Shown in pieces: positions 16,082 through 25,683 of a stretch of DNA of 64,000 bases. The notes under the pieces were generated by a model, which saw only the letters and a program-made list of their open reading frames with translations, was not told the DNA's origin and did not search any database. Source of the stretch: Cellvibrio fontiphilus_A. Its GTDB lineage: Bacteria > Pseudomonadota > Gammaproteobacteria > Pseudomonadales > Cellvibrionaceae. Location of the stretch: NCBI RefSeq assembly GCF_042646205.1, contig NZ_JBHRTF010000015.1:1-64000 (forward strand). The letters are read 5' to 3'. A program made the position numbers and the translations under genes. The number at the start of each line of letters is the position of its first letter. Position 1 is the first letter of the stretch.

Positions 16082-18697
16082 TTATTGTAAAGAAGCTTCA
16101 CGCTCGCGATAGCCATACATAGCATCATCGAGCAGGTTACTAATACGCTGACTTATTGTGCCAAAACCACGCAGTTGCACTTCGATAAAAACACCGCGGT
16201 CATAGTCATCGCTATTAAGGTTTTCCATAAAATCATCGCTGAAATCAAAATCTACCCACTGACGCGCCAGCAAGCGGACTCTGTAACAACAATCGGTATA
16301 TTCGAGCCCGGCAAAGGTGTCGAGTTCCGCGTCATAGGTAAAATCATAATTGGCCCGGGCAATAACTGCCCATTGATTATTGAGCGGCCAAAGGCTGGTG
16401 ACATCCAGCTGATTCAGGGTAGCGCCTGTCGCGGTATTGATATCCAAAGGACTCAGGGACACAGGATCGCGGCTGTAGCGATAGCCAACATTCAAAATCC
16501 GGTATTGCTCATCGACATAATGCAAACTACTACTGAAGGAGTTCACTTTTTCCGTCTGATGATCGTAAAGCAGATCATTGGTTAAACGCAGGTGTTCGCC
16601 AATTTGCGCACTCAACTCACCCGCGATAGCAGAGTTGGTTCGGGTGTTGGCGTAAGCATCCCGAGTATTGAGAATACTGACGCGGCGGTCATCAAAATAG
16701 GTCACCTGCCCAATACTCATACGCAAGCGCTCAACCCCGGAGTCAGACTCCACCAGGCGACTGGTCACCCCCAGGGTAAGGTGATTGGCATCATCAATCC
16801 GATCACCGCCAGAGAAGCGGGTATCGCGAAACAATTGGTTGTAGGTGAACACTATGTCTGAAGTATCGAAGTTGACATAGCTTGCATCTGTCGTCAGGCC
16901 GTAGAGCGATGATTGGTCTTCATAATCGCGGTAGAGATAATAGGCGCGCGGCTCCAATGTCTGGGTAAAATCGGTAGCAAACAGGCTTTTATCCCGCTCA
17001 AAGAACAACCCGGAATCCAGACTGACCTGGGGTGCGACAAATTGTGGCTCACTGTCCGCTTGCGCACGCAGGTTGTCCGCTTCCAGTTGATAGCTGAGCG
17101 TTTTAACGCCGGCTCCGGGCCGGATAAAACCGGCAGAATATTGTTTATCCCAGACTAACCCGTAATTGGTGCGCAGGCGCTCGCCGACAATCAAGTCACC
17201 CAATCGCGCCGCATTGGCTGGATCATCGCTAAAGTAGCGATTCATCGAGAAATGCGTGAACTCATTTTCCAGCGTTAATACCCAGTCATCCAGGCGATAG
17301 TTGCCATCAGCACTCAGCCGCGGCAACTCGCGGTAGGGCAACTGCCGGTCAGTGAGCAGGCGGAACTCCTCTGCCTTGGCCCCCAAGCGCCAGTTTTCGC
17401 TGCGGTAACTGGCGGCAAATGTTTGGCGTATAAATGCCTGGCGATTGATATCTACCGCGCCTCTGTCCACGTCGCGAATATAGTCGGTATCGCTAACATC
17501 GGTGTAATCGATCAGGGTAGACCAGGGCTGGTTGCGCCCGCCGGTTTGAGCCAAATTTAACTGCCAGCGATCCTGTCCACGATAGGGATAAGCGTCCGCC
17601 TCAGTGAGTTCGCCCGACTCAATCTGGCTCTGCAAACGCTCACTGAAACCACCGCGATCATTGTTTAACCCGCTGCCACTCAGCACTGTGTCAAAGTAAA
17701 GCGACTTGTGGCGAAATTCGCTCTGGAGCATATAGCCGTGATCGGCCAGATAGCGCGGCACAAAAGTAGCGTCATAATTGGGCGCAATATTCCAGTAAAA
17801 AGGCACTGAGAACTCATCAATGCCTTCGCCGGTATCCAGCCCGACAGAGGGAAACAAAAACCCGGTTAAACGATCAGGGCCGATGGGAAAGCGAAAATAA
17901 GGCGCATAGGCGACAGGTATATCTTTCACCTTCAGGCGCATGTGCTTTGCCGTACCGTAATGTTTGTCGTTATGCAGGGTGATATTCGAGCCTTCAATCA
18001 GCCAGGTATTGTCGCCCGGCTCACAACTGGTAAAGGTTCCCTGATTGAGGCTGATGATTTGGTCGCCAAACTTTTGCAGATTTTCGGCGCGCCCCTGAAC
18101 GCGGGTTTCATAGAGTACGAATCTGGCGTTATCGAGCCGTGCGTTACCGGTCTGGGTATCAACATAAGCACTATCGGCACGCAGCAACAAACCCGGCTCA
18201 CGCACCTGAATATTGCCCTTTAATTCAGCTTCACGGCTCACCTTGTCGAACATAAAAGTATCGGCGTAAAACGAGCGGCGCCCTTGGGTCAAGCGCACAT
18301 TGTCACGCATGATAAATTTGGTCTGCTTTTCTGATTCTGAATAGTCCGCAGTGCCCAAGATGCTGGCTTTTTCAGGGTCAAGTTCCGACTCGGCGTCATC
18401 GCGGGGCGGTGCTATATAGGCGCCACAACAAGCGGCAGGAACCAATGCTTTCTGCTCCTCCGTCAGCTCCTCGATAGGCACCCAATCCAGTTCGCGCAAC
18501 TTGTCATTGGGGTCAGGCTTTGCTGTTTTTTTATCGACAATATTGGGGACCGTGCCGGTCAGTTCACCCTGTGCAAACCCTGGCGAGGCGAATGATAAAA
18601 GCATGCCGGCGCAAGGCGCGGCAATAAGAAGCGCAAGGCGGGAGCGAGAGAAATGACGAGGCAATTTCTGGTTGGAGTAATTCGAGGTTGGAGCCAT
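16082..18697 (-). CDS. lptD: LPS-assembly outer-membrane protein LptD
   Basis: An 871-residue barrel that, with LptE, inserts lipopolysaccharide into the outer leaflet. Signal peptide to about residue 42, then the periplasmic OstA-type jellyroll (NVRLTQGRRSFYADTFMFDK, RADSAYVDTQTGNA), then a large C-terminal barrel. Cysteines are placed for the LptD disulfides: a CC pair in AACCGAY near the N-terminus, another Cys in the SCEPGDNTW turn, and a CC pair in YTDCCYRV near the C-terminus. It heads the surA-pdxA-rsmA-apaGH series and is divergent from amgK. Confidence 0.96.
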   Translation of the reverse strand: MAPTSNYSNQKLPRHFSRSRLALLIAAPCAGMLLSFASPGFAQGELTGTVPNIVDKKTAKPDPNDKLRELDWVPIEELTEEQKALVPAACCGAYIAPPRDDAESELDPEKASILGTADYSESEKQTKFIMRDNVRLTQGRRSFYADTFMFDKVSREAELKGNIQVREPGLLLRADSAYVDTQTGNARLDNARFVLYETRVQGRAENLQKFGDQIISLNQGTFTSCEPGDNTWLIEGSNITLHNDKHYGTAKHMRLKVKDIPVAYAPYFRFPIGPDRLTGFLFPSVGLDTGEGIDEFSVPFYWNIAPNYDATFVPRYLADHGYMLQSEFRHKSLYFDTVLSGSGLNNDRGGFSERLQSQIESGELTEADAYPYRGQDRWQLNLAQTGGRNQPWSTLIDYTDVSDTDYIRDVDRGAVDINRQAFIRQTFAASYRSENWRLGAKAEEFRLLTDRQLPYRELPRLSADGNYRLDDWVLTLENEFTHFSMNRYFSDDPANAARLGDLIVGERLRTNYGLVWDKQYSAGFIRPGAGVKTLSYQLEADNLRAQADSEPQFVAPQVSLDSGLFFERDKSLFATDFTQTLEPRAYYLYRDYEDQSSLYGLTTDASYVNFDTSDIVFTYNQLFRDTRFSGGDRIDDANHLTLGVTSRLVESDSGVERLRMSIGQVTYFDDRRVSILNTRDAYANTRTNSAIAGELSAQIGEHLRLTNDLLYDHQTEKVNSFSSSLHYVDEQYRILNVGYRYSRDPVSLSPLDINTATGATLNQLDVTSLWPLNNQWAVIARANYDFTYDAELDTFAGLEYTDCCYRVRLLARQWVDFDFSDDFMENLNSDDYDRGVFIEVQLRGFGTISQRISNLLDDAMYGYREREASLQ

Positions 18698-18845
18698 TTA
18701 CCGCGGTCTCGTATACGTGGCGCGGCCGGCGCCACCTAAAAATTGCAGCGATTCTACTGTAAAGCCGCTGCACAGGGAATGAATTGGGGGAAATCAGCGG
18801 GCTGGGGTAGAATCCGTGAATTGTCATTCAACCTGCAGATACACC

Positions 18846-19928
18846 ATGCCATCAACCCACACCAACCCGCTAGAGACAATCGATTCAGCGCAAGATTCCC
18901 GCACCCTGGCGCTCGCCCACTGGGTGTCGCAACAAATAAGCAGCTTGGCTGCCACCCCCAGATTACGTAGTTTGGGAAGTGATGCCGGATTTCGCCGCTA
19001 TTTTCGCTTTGACGGCGGCCAGAATTTGCTCGCAGTCGATGCGCCACCCGCCACGGAGGATAGCGCTCAATTTATCGCTATCGCCGACTTTATCGCTCGC
19101 CAGGGTGTGCGCAGCCCGCGCATCATCGCCGCCGATGCAAAACAGGGCTTTTTATTGGTAGAGGATTTTGGCGATCAACTACTCTTTAACATCGTTAACC
19201 CGGACAACGCTAACAATCTCTACCAGCAAGCAATGCAAAACCTGCTGCAACTGCAACGCAGCGTCGACAACCCTGCACTTATACCGCGTTATGACCGCAG
19301 CTTGCTGCGCCGCGAACTGGAACTATTCAGCGACTGGTTTGCCCGGCAACTCCTGGCTTACCCGCTGGCACCGAATGAATTGGCACTGCTGGATCACACT
19401 TTCACCCTGCTGGAAAATCTGGCGCTCAGCCAACCCCAGGTTTTTGTGCATCGCGATTACCACGCACGCAACCTGATTCTTTGCCGCGATGGCGACCTGG
19501 GCGTCATTGACTTCCAGGGGGCGCTCTGGGGGGGCATTACCTATGATCTGGTATCGCTCCTGCGCGACTGTTATCTACGCTGGCCAGCGGCGCAAGTCAA
19601 AGATTGGGCACTGAGCTATCACCAACAAGCCATCGCCACCGGGCTTATTCCCGCTGACACTAGCCCCAGCCTGTTTATGCAGTGGTTCGACTGGCTGGGA
19701 TTACAGCGGCATATCAAAGTACTGGGCATATTTGCGCGATTAAACCTGCGCGACAACAAACGGGGCTACCTGAAGGATTTACCTTTAGTTATACGCTACA
19801 CCCTTGAGGTTGCTGACGCCTACCCTGAATTGCAGGACTTTGCCGCCTGGTTTAGGGCCAGGCTGCTCCCGCTGGCGACGAGCCAGCCTTGGTACAGTGA
19901 TTATGCAACAGCCGGAGAGCATCAATGA
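18846..19928 (+). CDS. amgK: N-acetylmuramate/N-acetylglucosamine kinase AmgK
   Basis: A 360-residue aminoglycoside-phosphotransferase-fold kinase. The kinase loop is VFVHRDYHARNLILC and the metal-binding loop is LGVIDFQGALWG. Linked by a 4-base overlap (ATGA) to a MurU-type nucleotidyltransferase, it matches the Pseudomonas AmgK that phosphorylates MurNAc at C1 in the peptidoglycan recycling route that bypasses fosfomycin-sensitive MurA. ATG 18846 is preferred to a GTG at 18816 because a TAGAAT hexamer at 18808-18813 would put the transcript start between them. It diverges from lptD. Confidence 0.9.
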   Translation: MPSTHTNPLETIDSAQDSRTLALAHWVSQQISSLAATPRLRSLGSDAGFRRYFRFDGGQNLLAVDAPPATEDSAQFIAIADFIARQGVRSPRIIAADAKQGFLLVEDFGDQLLFNIVNPDNANNLYQQAMQNLLQLQRSVDNPALIPRYDRSLLRRELELFSDWFARQLLAYPLAPNELALLDHTFTLLENLALSQPQVFVHRDYHARNLILCRDGDLGVIDFQGALWGGITYDLVSLLRDCYLRWPAAQVKDWALSYHQQAIATGLIPADTSPSLFMQWFDWLGLQRHIKVLGIFARLNLRDNKRGYLKDLPLVIRYTLEVADAYPELQDFAAWFRARLLPLATSQPWYSDYATAGEHQ

Positions 19929-20635
19929 AAGCAATGATCCTCGCGGCAGGCTTAGGCAATCGCATGCGCCCGCTTACCGACCACACCCCCAAACCCCTGC
20001 TAAAGGTAGGCGACAGGTCGCTGATAGAACATCATTTGTTAAACCTCTGCCGCGCGGGGGTAAAGGATGTGGTTATCAACCTGGCTTATTTAGGCGAGAA
20101 GATCCGCCAACATCTCGGCGATGGCAGCGCCTTTGGACTGACAATTCACTACTCACCGGAACCTGAGCCACTGGAAACCGGTGGCGCCATTCTCCATGCC
20201 TCCAAATTGCTGGGAGATGAGCCATTCCTGCTTATCAATGGCGATGTCTGGTGCGATCTGGATTTGGGCGAGTTCTGCGCGCGCGGAATGGCAGGAAAAA
20301 AAGCAGGTCATTTACTGCTGGTACCCAACCCCGACTTTCATCCGCGCGGTGACTTTGCCCTATCCGACCAAGGACTAGTGCTAGATTCCACTGCCGAGAC
20401 CACCACGAGCAGATTCACCTTTGCCGGCATCAGCTACCTGAGCCCCGCGCTAATCACCAACTACCCAAACAAGCGGCAAAAATTCCCCCTGGTAGAGGCC
20501 TTCCGCCATGCGATTAGCAACAATTTGCTCAGTGGTGAAGTGTTTTATGGGAACTGGAGCGATGTAGGAACACCGGAACGACTTACTGCGCTCAACAACC
20601 AGCTTAAGCAGAACAATCAACCAAGACGGGTTTAG
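19925..20635 (+). CDS. murU: N-acetylmuramate 1-phosphate uridylyltransferase MurU
   Basis: A 236-residue sugar-phosphate nucleotidyltransferase. The N-terminus has the nucleotide-binding signature LAAGLGNRMRPLTDHTPKP, the metal/substrate region LINGDVWCDL near residue 105 and NWSDVGTPERL at the C-terminus. In the recycling route it turns MurNAc-1-phosphate from AmgK into UDP-MurNAc. The start codon overlaps the amgK stop, so the two are made together. The single-domain length fits MurU rather than the longer GlmU or GalU. Confidence 0.9.
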   Translation: MKAMILAAGLGNRMRPLTDHTPKPLLKVGDRSLIEHHLLNLCRAGVKDVVINLAYLGEKIRQHLGDGSAFGLTIHYSPEPEPLETGGAILHASKLLGDEPFLLINGDVWCDLDLGEFCARGMAGKKAGHLLLVPNPDFHPRGDFALSDQGLVLDSTAETTTSRFTFAGISYLSPALITNYPNKRQKFPLVEAFRHAISNNLLSGEVFYGNWSDVGTPERLTALNNQLKQNNQPRRV

Positions 20636-20677
20636 CTGGAGGTCTGGCCCTGACTGAACAAAAAATGCTATGTTTGG

Positions 20678-20707
20678 TTGACAAACCAAGCGGACACGGC
20701 ATAATGT
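20678..20707 (+). promoter_or_regulatory. Sigma-70 type promoter of rpsT
   Basis: TTGACA at 20678-20683 and TAATGT at 20702-20707 with an 18-base spacer, in the 137-base gap before rpsT. The -35 is a perfect consensus match, as expected for a highly expressed ribosomal gene. Confidence 0.7.
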
Positions 20708-20772
20708 CGCGTCCTTGAATTTAGACCCTTTTTCGATAGTTTTATCCAGAATTTATATATAGGAGCACTAAG

Positions 20773-21039
20773 GTGGCAAACTCACCCCAAGCCAAAAAAC
20801 GCGCGCGTCAAAATGAAAAAGCTCGCAAGCACAACGCAAGCATGCGCTCTATGGGGCGTACTTACCTCAAGAAAGTGCTGAGCGCCATTCAAACTGGTGA
20901 CAAAGCTGCAGCGACTGCCGCTTACACCTCTGCTGTTGCAGTAATCGACCGCATTGCTGACAAAGGCCTGATCCACAAAAATAAGGCAGCTCGCCACAAG
21001 AGCCGTCTGAACGCCAAGATAAAAGCAATGGCTGCCTAA
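20773..21039 (+). CDS. rpsT: 30S ribosomal protein S20
   Basis: An 88-residue, very basic protein that binds 16S rRNA in the body of the small subunit. It has the family N-terminus ANSPQAKKRARQNEKARKHN, a central SMRSMGRTYLKK and a C-terminal helix with NKAARHKSRLNAKIKA. The start is GTG at 20773 with AGGAG eight bases upstream; other bacteria also use a weak start for rpsT, where S20 limits its own translation. Monocistronic, with its own promoter and terminator. Confidence 0.97.
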   Translation: MANSPQAKKRARQNEKARKHNASMRSMGRTYLKKVLSAIQTGDKAAATAAYTSAVAVIDRIADKGLIHKNKAARHKSRLNAKIKAMAA

Positions 21040-21063
21040 TCCAGACTAGGTGCCATTCAAAAA

Positions 21064-21088
21064 AACCGGCTTATGCCGGTTTTTTTTC
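21064..21088 (+). terminator. Intrinsic terminator of rpsT
   Basis: Stem AACCGGC / GCCGGTT with loop TTAT, followed by a run of T, 25 bases past the rpsT stop. The run of A before the stem would extend it further. Confidence 0.9.
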
Positions 21089-21315
21089 GTCCTTAATTTG
21101 TTCAAACAACTCCCATACTGCACATAAAGCGCTCGCTCCACTCTATACACTGCTATCAAAACAGATTATCTTCGGCAGCAACTTTTTACTGGAACAAGAA
21201 TCCCGCGCCATACTGAGAAGCTGCGGGGAGGCGCAGTAGAGAATAGTCATCACAAAGATGACATAGCTCGCCAAGCCTGCCTGCAGAGTGCACATACTAA
21301 TAATGGAGATACGCT

Positions 21316-21705
21316 ATGCTGCCACGCGAACACTATCTGAAACAGACCTTTCAGGATGCAGTGAACTTTCCCGAAGGATTTGAAAAAGGTGGGTTGTCCG
21401 ACATACAAGCACGCCTGGTGCGCAAACACGGCGCATTGATAAATGCCATAACCCAGGAAGAGGTCTCTGACCCAACTGCCGATGATCTTCACATACTAAA
21501 AGTAGTCGCCAACCAGAGTGTACCCAAAAGCCCTATAGAGCAGGCCTGGGTGAAATATCTGTCAATTGTTAAAACGCGCCAAGCCTCAGCGCCAGCCAAA
21601 ACCAGTAAACCTAAAGCGACAAAAGCAAAAGCTGCTGAACCTGAACCTGTTGTCGAGCCCGCCGCCAAACCCGCCAAGAAAACCAAAAAAACAGAGGCCA
21701 GCTAG
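21316..21705 (+). CDS. DUF413 (MaoP-like) protein with Lys/Ala-rich tail
   Basis: A 129-residue protein. Residues 1-90 match the DUF413 family of E. coli MaoP (YifE): FPEGFEKGGLSDIQARLVRK, then HGALINAI, and SPIEQAWVKYLSIVK. MaoP works with the maoS site to organise the Ori macrodomain in E. coli. Residues 91-129 are a low-complexity tail rich in Lys, Ala, Pro and Glu, like a histone H1-type tail, which is absent from E. coli MaoP. GGAG precedes the ATG at 21316. Whether it binds DNA here is an inference from the basic tail. Confidence 0.75.
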   Translation: MLPREHYLKQTFQDAVNFPEGFEKGGLSDIQARLVRKHGALINAITQEEVSDPTADDLHILKVVANQSVPKSPIEQAWVKYLSIVKTRQASAPAKTSKPKATKAKAAEPEPVVEPAAKPAKKTKKTEAS

Positions 21706-21812
21706 GGCGACTGCTTTAAAGGAAAAATCGATCAGCAGCGCAACCGATTTATACCGGGCGCTGCTTGATGACCAGTAGCTTAACCAGCCCTGCGTATACA
21801 CCCAGAACTGGA

Positions 21813-24203
21813 TCAACCAGCTACTGCCGGCAAAACCACCTCCAAATGATACTCACGCCCCGCTTCAATATTTCGCACGCAGTTATCGGCTAAGCGCTCA
21901 CCGTTACAACTCAGCATTAATTGATCCACATCGCCACGGCTAATCACCAGATAAAAAGTGGCGCCGCGGAATTCTCGACGGGCTTTTGCCTGTGCCCAAT
22001 TCGATGGTATTTGCGGCGCAACCCGCAGCCCCTGCTCGCAGCCTTGCAGCCCGAATAATCCCTCCACCAAACAGCGATACACCCAGGACACCGTACCGGT
22101 ATTAAATAACTGCGACGAACGCCCCGCCGTGCGCGGATATTGGTGATAGGCGCCGCGATAATAATTGGGGATATACACGGGTAACTGGCCGCGCTGCAGG
22201 TAATCCGCCTCGCTGGGGCCGGGAATCATCTGCCGCAATAATTTATACGCCTTGTCTGCATGCGCGGGGCTCTGCTCAGCAATGGCAAATAAACTGTAGA
22301 TATAAAACACCGCCGCGTGGTTATAGACCGAGCCATTTTCCGCCGAGCCTGGATGTTTTTGGGTAACCCTACCAACATCGTCACGCATAGCCGTATAGGC
22401 TGGCGCCAACATGGCGACACCATAGGGCGTTTCCAATTGCTGCTCTATTGCGGCGATCATTTTTGCGCGCTGCTCTTCGTTGGCGGCACCACCGAGAATC
22501 GCCCAGCTTTGCGGGTTTAAAAAAATGCGCCCTTCGTCATCTTTACTAACACCAAATACCACATCGTCATCGGTGATACCGCGCCCAAACCACTCACCAT
22601 CCCACAGGTATTGATTAACCGCCGCATTAATTTCCCGCGCGCCCGCACTGAATTCATCGCGCAACTTTTCCTGTGCTTTTTTGCTACAGACTTCTGCCCA
22701 CAAATTCAGTGCATAAGCCGTGGCGACCGACAACCAACCCGATACACCTTTGCCCTTATAACCCACCATATTCATAGGGTCACACCAATCGCCCTGGGCG
22801 ATGAAACTCAAGCCGCGATAATCGCGCGCGTGCAACAACCAACGCATGGCATTGCTGATACGCTCAAATACCGACAGGGTTTTGCCATCGTGCCCGACAA
22901 CCAATTCATCCAACAACGCATAATCATTGGTTTCATCCAGATAGGTTTTTAAACATACCGGCAACCACACGCAGTGATCGGTATGGGGAATCTGGTTGAT
23001 GTATTTAAGCTCCGCCTCTTCACTCAGTAAAATTCCATCGGGCATTGCGCCTGATGCTTCCTGCTGACTGAGTGCATGTAAAAACGCCGCGCGGGTAACC
23101 TGTGGTTTGATAAACGTCATACCCATATTGTCCTGCAAATAATTGCGGGTTTGTGGGTCGGTAGTCAGGCGATTAACGTCGCCGTGATAAAACACCTGGC
23201 GCGGCAACCAGTGATTCACAAAATTATTTAATTCAGCGTCGGGAGTTTCAATCTGCAAGCAGCCGCTACCACTGGCCACATAAGCAGCATATTCGGCTTT
23301 TGCTTTGGCAAAAGCCTGCGCAGTTAAATAAGTCGCACGTATTTTTTTTATTTCATCCTCATCAAACGCAGGGCCAAAAATAAACCGGTAGTTTTCTGCA
23401 GCTCCTGCGGCTAATTCCAAACGATATTGCAACACCGCGGCCGGTGTTTCATAGCGCGCATCACCACCTTGCAATAGCTCTGCTTGCAATGCCGATGGAT
23501 TATGTAGCCCGCCTTCGCCCTCAAAAGTTTCCTGCTTTGCCTCCCACGCCGCGGGTATTTTTTCGTGCAGGAAAAATGTTTTGTCTTTAAAGAATTTATT
23601 TTTAAAGTGATCGGCTACTTTTTGATAGGGCGTGACACAACTAGCGACTATTCCCCCCAAATCTGCACGGTACTCCGCCGACTGATTCATCCATGACATA
23701 TAGCCAACCGGGAAATAGGGATAAACACTAATACGTCGCGCGCGCGATGAGCGGTTGGTGACTTTCACTTCCCACAATTCAACAACATCCGCTACCGGTA
23801 GCGAAAGCGTTAATTCAATTTCAATGCCTAGTGCTTGTAACGTCCAACACAAATCGCTCTTACCCACCGAGAAGCAGTAAGCCTCATAGCTAGCGCGCAC
23901 TGGCTCATAGGGCGCAGAAAAAATCTCACCAGTCTCTTCATCTTTCACATAAAAAAAACGACCGGGGTGATGCGCATAATAAGGCTGCTCCGGCTGCATA
24001 AAGGTTTTTGCTTCCAGGTTGGGCGCATAGGCATATTTGGCCGGCTCTGGCTGCATAAATTGGGCAACCGCGTAACCGCGACAGGTGGCCTGAATCATCA
24101 TGCGCTGATTCCATAAAAAGCCTGCAGCGCGCGGCATGGCTGTCGGTGAAAATAACTCATAACGCTGCCCCTGCTCGGCAGGCTGCAATAACGGCGTGGA
24201 CAT
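21813..24203 (-). CDS. GH94 phosphorylase, probable cellobionic acid phosphorylase
   Basis: A 796-residue cytosolic GH94 enzyme: N-terminal beta-sandwich, then an (alpha/alpha)6 barrel. The catalytic region FIAQGDWCDPMN (Asp 472 and 475) holds the general acid. It differs from typical cellobiose phosphorylases (GDWND) and resembles cellobionic acid phosphorylase, which converts cellobionate and phosphate to glucose-1-phosphate and gluconate. From memory, the Saccharophagus enzyme uses an Arg and a Lys four residues apart to hold the gluconate carboxylate; here Arg612 and Lys616 (RVTQK) have that spacing at nearly the same positions. The nearby gluconokinase supports this. GGAGGG precedes ATG 24203. 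Cellobiose phosphorylase is the main alternative. Confidence 0.85.
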   Translation of the reverse strand: MSTPLLQPAEQGQRYELFSPTAMPRAAGFLWNQRMMIQATCRGYAVAQFMQPEPAKYAYAPNLEAKTFMQPEQPYYAHHPGRFFYVKDEETGEIFSAPYEPVRASYEAYCFSVGKSDLCWTLQALGIEIELTLSLPVADVVELWEVKVTNRSSRARRISVYPYFPVGYMSWMNQSAEYRADLGGIVASCVTPYQKVADHFKNKFFKDKTFFLHEKIPAAWEAKQETFEGEGGLHNPSALQAELLQGGDARYETPAAVLQYRLELAAGAAENYRFIFGPAFDEDEIKKIRATYLTAQAFAKAKAEYAAYVASGSGCLQIETPDAELNNFVNHWLPRQVFYHGDVNRLTTDPQTRNYLQDNMGMTFIKPQVTRAAFLHALSQQEASGAMPDGILLSEEAELKYINQIPHTDHCVWLPVCLKTYLDETNDYALLDELVVGHDGKTLSVFERISNAMRWLLHARDYRGLSFIAQGDWCDPMNMVGYKGKGVSGWLSVATAYALNLWAEVCSKKAQEKLRDEFSAGAREINAAVNQYLWDGEWFGRGITDDDVVFGVSKDDEGRIFLNPQSWAILGGAANEEQRAKMIAAIEQQLETPYGVAMLAPAYTAMRDDVGRVTQKHPGSAENGSVYNHAAVFYIYSLFAIAEQSPAHADKAYKLLRQMIPGPSEADYLQRGQLPVYIPNYYRGAYHQYPRTAGRSSQLFNTGTVSWVYRCLVEGLFGLQGCEQGLRVAPQIPSNWAQAKARREFRGATFYLVISRGDVDQLMLSCNGERLADNCVRNIEAGREYHLEVVLPAVAG

Positions 24204-24242
24204 AAATCCCTCCAAAAAAGCGCAACAAATAAAAGGCATATT

Positions 24243-24270
24243 GGTTGGTTAACACTGCAGTTAACCAACC
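24243..24270 (-). other. Intercistronic hairpin, transporter to phosphorylase
   Basis: A perfect 11-bp inverted repeat (GGTTGGTTAAC / GTTAACCAACC) with loop ACTGCA, between the stop of the GPH transporter and the start of the GH94 gene. No T run follows it, so it is not a standard terminator. It may set the mRNA ratio between the two genes or be a protein-binding dyad. Confidence 0.6.
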
Positions 24271-24277
24271 CAAAAAA

Positions 24278-25651
24278 TTAACGGGAATCCGCTGTGCGCT
24301 GATTCAAATCGCTTTGAATACGCGCAAGCATGGCGTTGGTGAGCGGATAAAAACTGATAATCGCAGCGGCAATCAGCGCAATTACACCGGGAATAATGGT
24401 TTGCAGCAGCGCGATGCCGGTTTGCGATGCATCGGACTGCGCCTCTTTGGCGACATAACCAATAGCGGCCAAAACCCACAGCATTACCGCTGAACCCAGC
24501 GCACCACCCAACTTTTGCGCAAAGGTTGCAGCAGAAAAGGTCATACCGGTGGCGCGTCGCCCGGTTTTCCACTCGGTGTAATCGGCCGAATCCGCATACA
24601 TAGACCAAGCCAGTGGCGATTTAGGCCCCAGCGCCAAACTGATTAAAATATTCAGCACAAAAATAACCGAGACATAATGCGGCGGAATAAAATACATGAG
24701 GATGGAAAGTACACCGACTATCGACATTAACAACATGAGCAGTTTGGTTTTGTCGATGTATTTGGTAAGTAGCGGAGTAATGGCTGCACCAACACCCAAG
24801 GCTATGCCCTGTACAAATAAATAATCCGAAATTAATTCAGGGCGCTGCAAATAATATTTTAGGTAGTAATAACTGGAGCCACCGCGCAAAGTGATGGTCA
24901 TCATAATTACAATTGCCAAAGCAATTAAAATTAACCAGGGGCGATTGTCGAGCAAATCTTTAATATCGCTCAGCGGTGAGGTTTTTTGTTGTGGCGGCGG
25001 CGCAATGCGCTCGCGGGTGGAAAAAAAGGTAATCGCAAATGCGATGGCAGCAACACAGCCATAAAGCGCCATAGTGAGCTGCCAACCCAACTCCTCATCA
25101 CCTGCACCTAAATATTCCACCAAGGGCAGGGTGAATTTATTCACCAGCGTTGTACCGGCAAAGGCGGCGATAAAACGAAAACTGATGAGCGTGTTGCGCT
25201 CCTGCGGGTGCGCTGTCATCACGCCGGAGAGCGACGAATAGGGCGTACTTAAAATGGTGTAACACAACATCATTAACGAATAAGTGATGTAGGCGTAAAT
25301 AATTTTGCCATTCTCACTTAATTCCGGGGTGCTGAAAGTAATCACGGCGGCGCCCGCCATAGGCACACCGGCAAAAAGCAAATAGGGGCGAAACTTTCCC
25401 CAGCGGGTTTTGGTTCTATCCGCCACCGCTCCCATAATCGGGTCAGTAATCGCATCCACAATTTTGGTAACCAAAAACATAGTGCCCGCTGCAGCCGCAG
25501 GAATGCCAAACACATCGGTATAAAACACCGCTAAAAAAGAAGCGATGCTGGCCCAATACAAATTGAAACCTAAATCGCCCAATGCAAAACCCATTTTTTC
25601 GCGCAGTGAGAGCTGCGCCAAGCGATCATTTGTTGAAGTGTTCATAGACAT
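24278..25651 (-). CDS. GPH-family sugar:cation symporter
   Basis: A 457-residue, 12-helix transporter of the glycoside-pentoside-hexuronide family (MelB-like). The cation-site region is DAITDPIMGAVADRTK on helix II, followed by RWGKFRPYLL; the middle loop and second half (GRRATGMTFSAATFAQK) also fit. It lies between a LacI regulator (33 bases upstream) and the GH94 gene (about 75 bases downstream), so it is the probable inner-membrane importer for the GH94 substrate, here taken to be cellobionic acid. Start is 25651 or, better placed for a CCGGGA site, 25645. Confidence 0.87.
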   Translation of the reverse strand: MSMNTSTNDRLAQLSLREKMGFALGDLGFNLYWASIASFLAVFYTDVFGIPAAAAGTMFLVTKIVDAITDPIMGAVADRTKTRWGKFRPYLLFAGVPMAGAAVITFSTPELSENGKIIYAYITYSLMMLCYTILSTPYSSLSGVMTAHPQERNTLISFRFIAAFAGTTLVNKFTLPLVEYLGAGDEELGWQLTMALYGCVAAIAFAITFFSTRERIAPPPQQKTSPLSDIKDLLDNRPWLILIALAIVIMMTITLRGGSSYYYLKYYLQRPELISDYLFVQGIALGVGAAITPLLTKYIDKTKLLMLLMSIVGVLSILMYFIPPHYVSVIFVLNILISLALGPKSPLAWSMYADSADYTEWKTGRRATGMTFSAATFAQKLGGALGSAVMLWVLAAIGYVAKEAQSDASQTGIALLQTIIPGVIALIAAAIISFYPLTNAMLARIQSDLNQRTADSR

Positions 25652-25683
25652 TCCCGGTGCTGGTTATTAGTTTTTGTAAAAAA

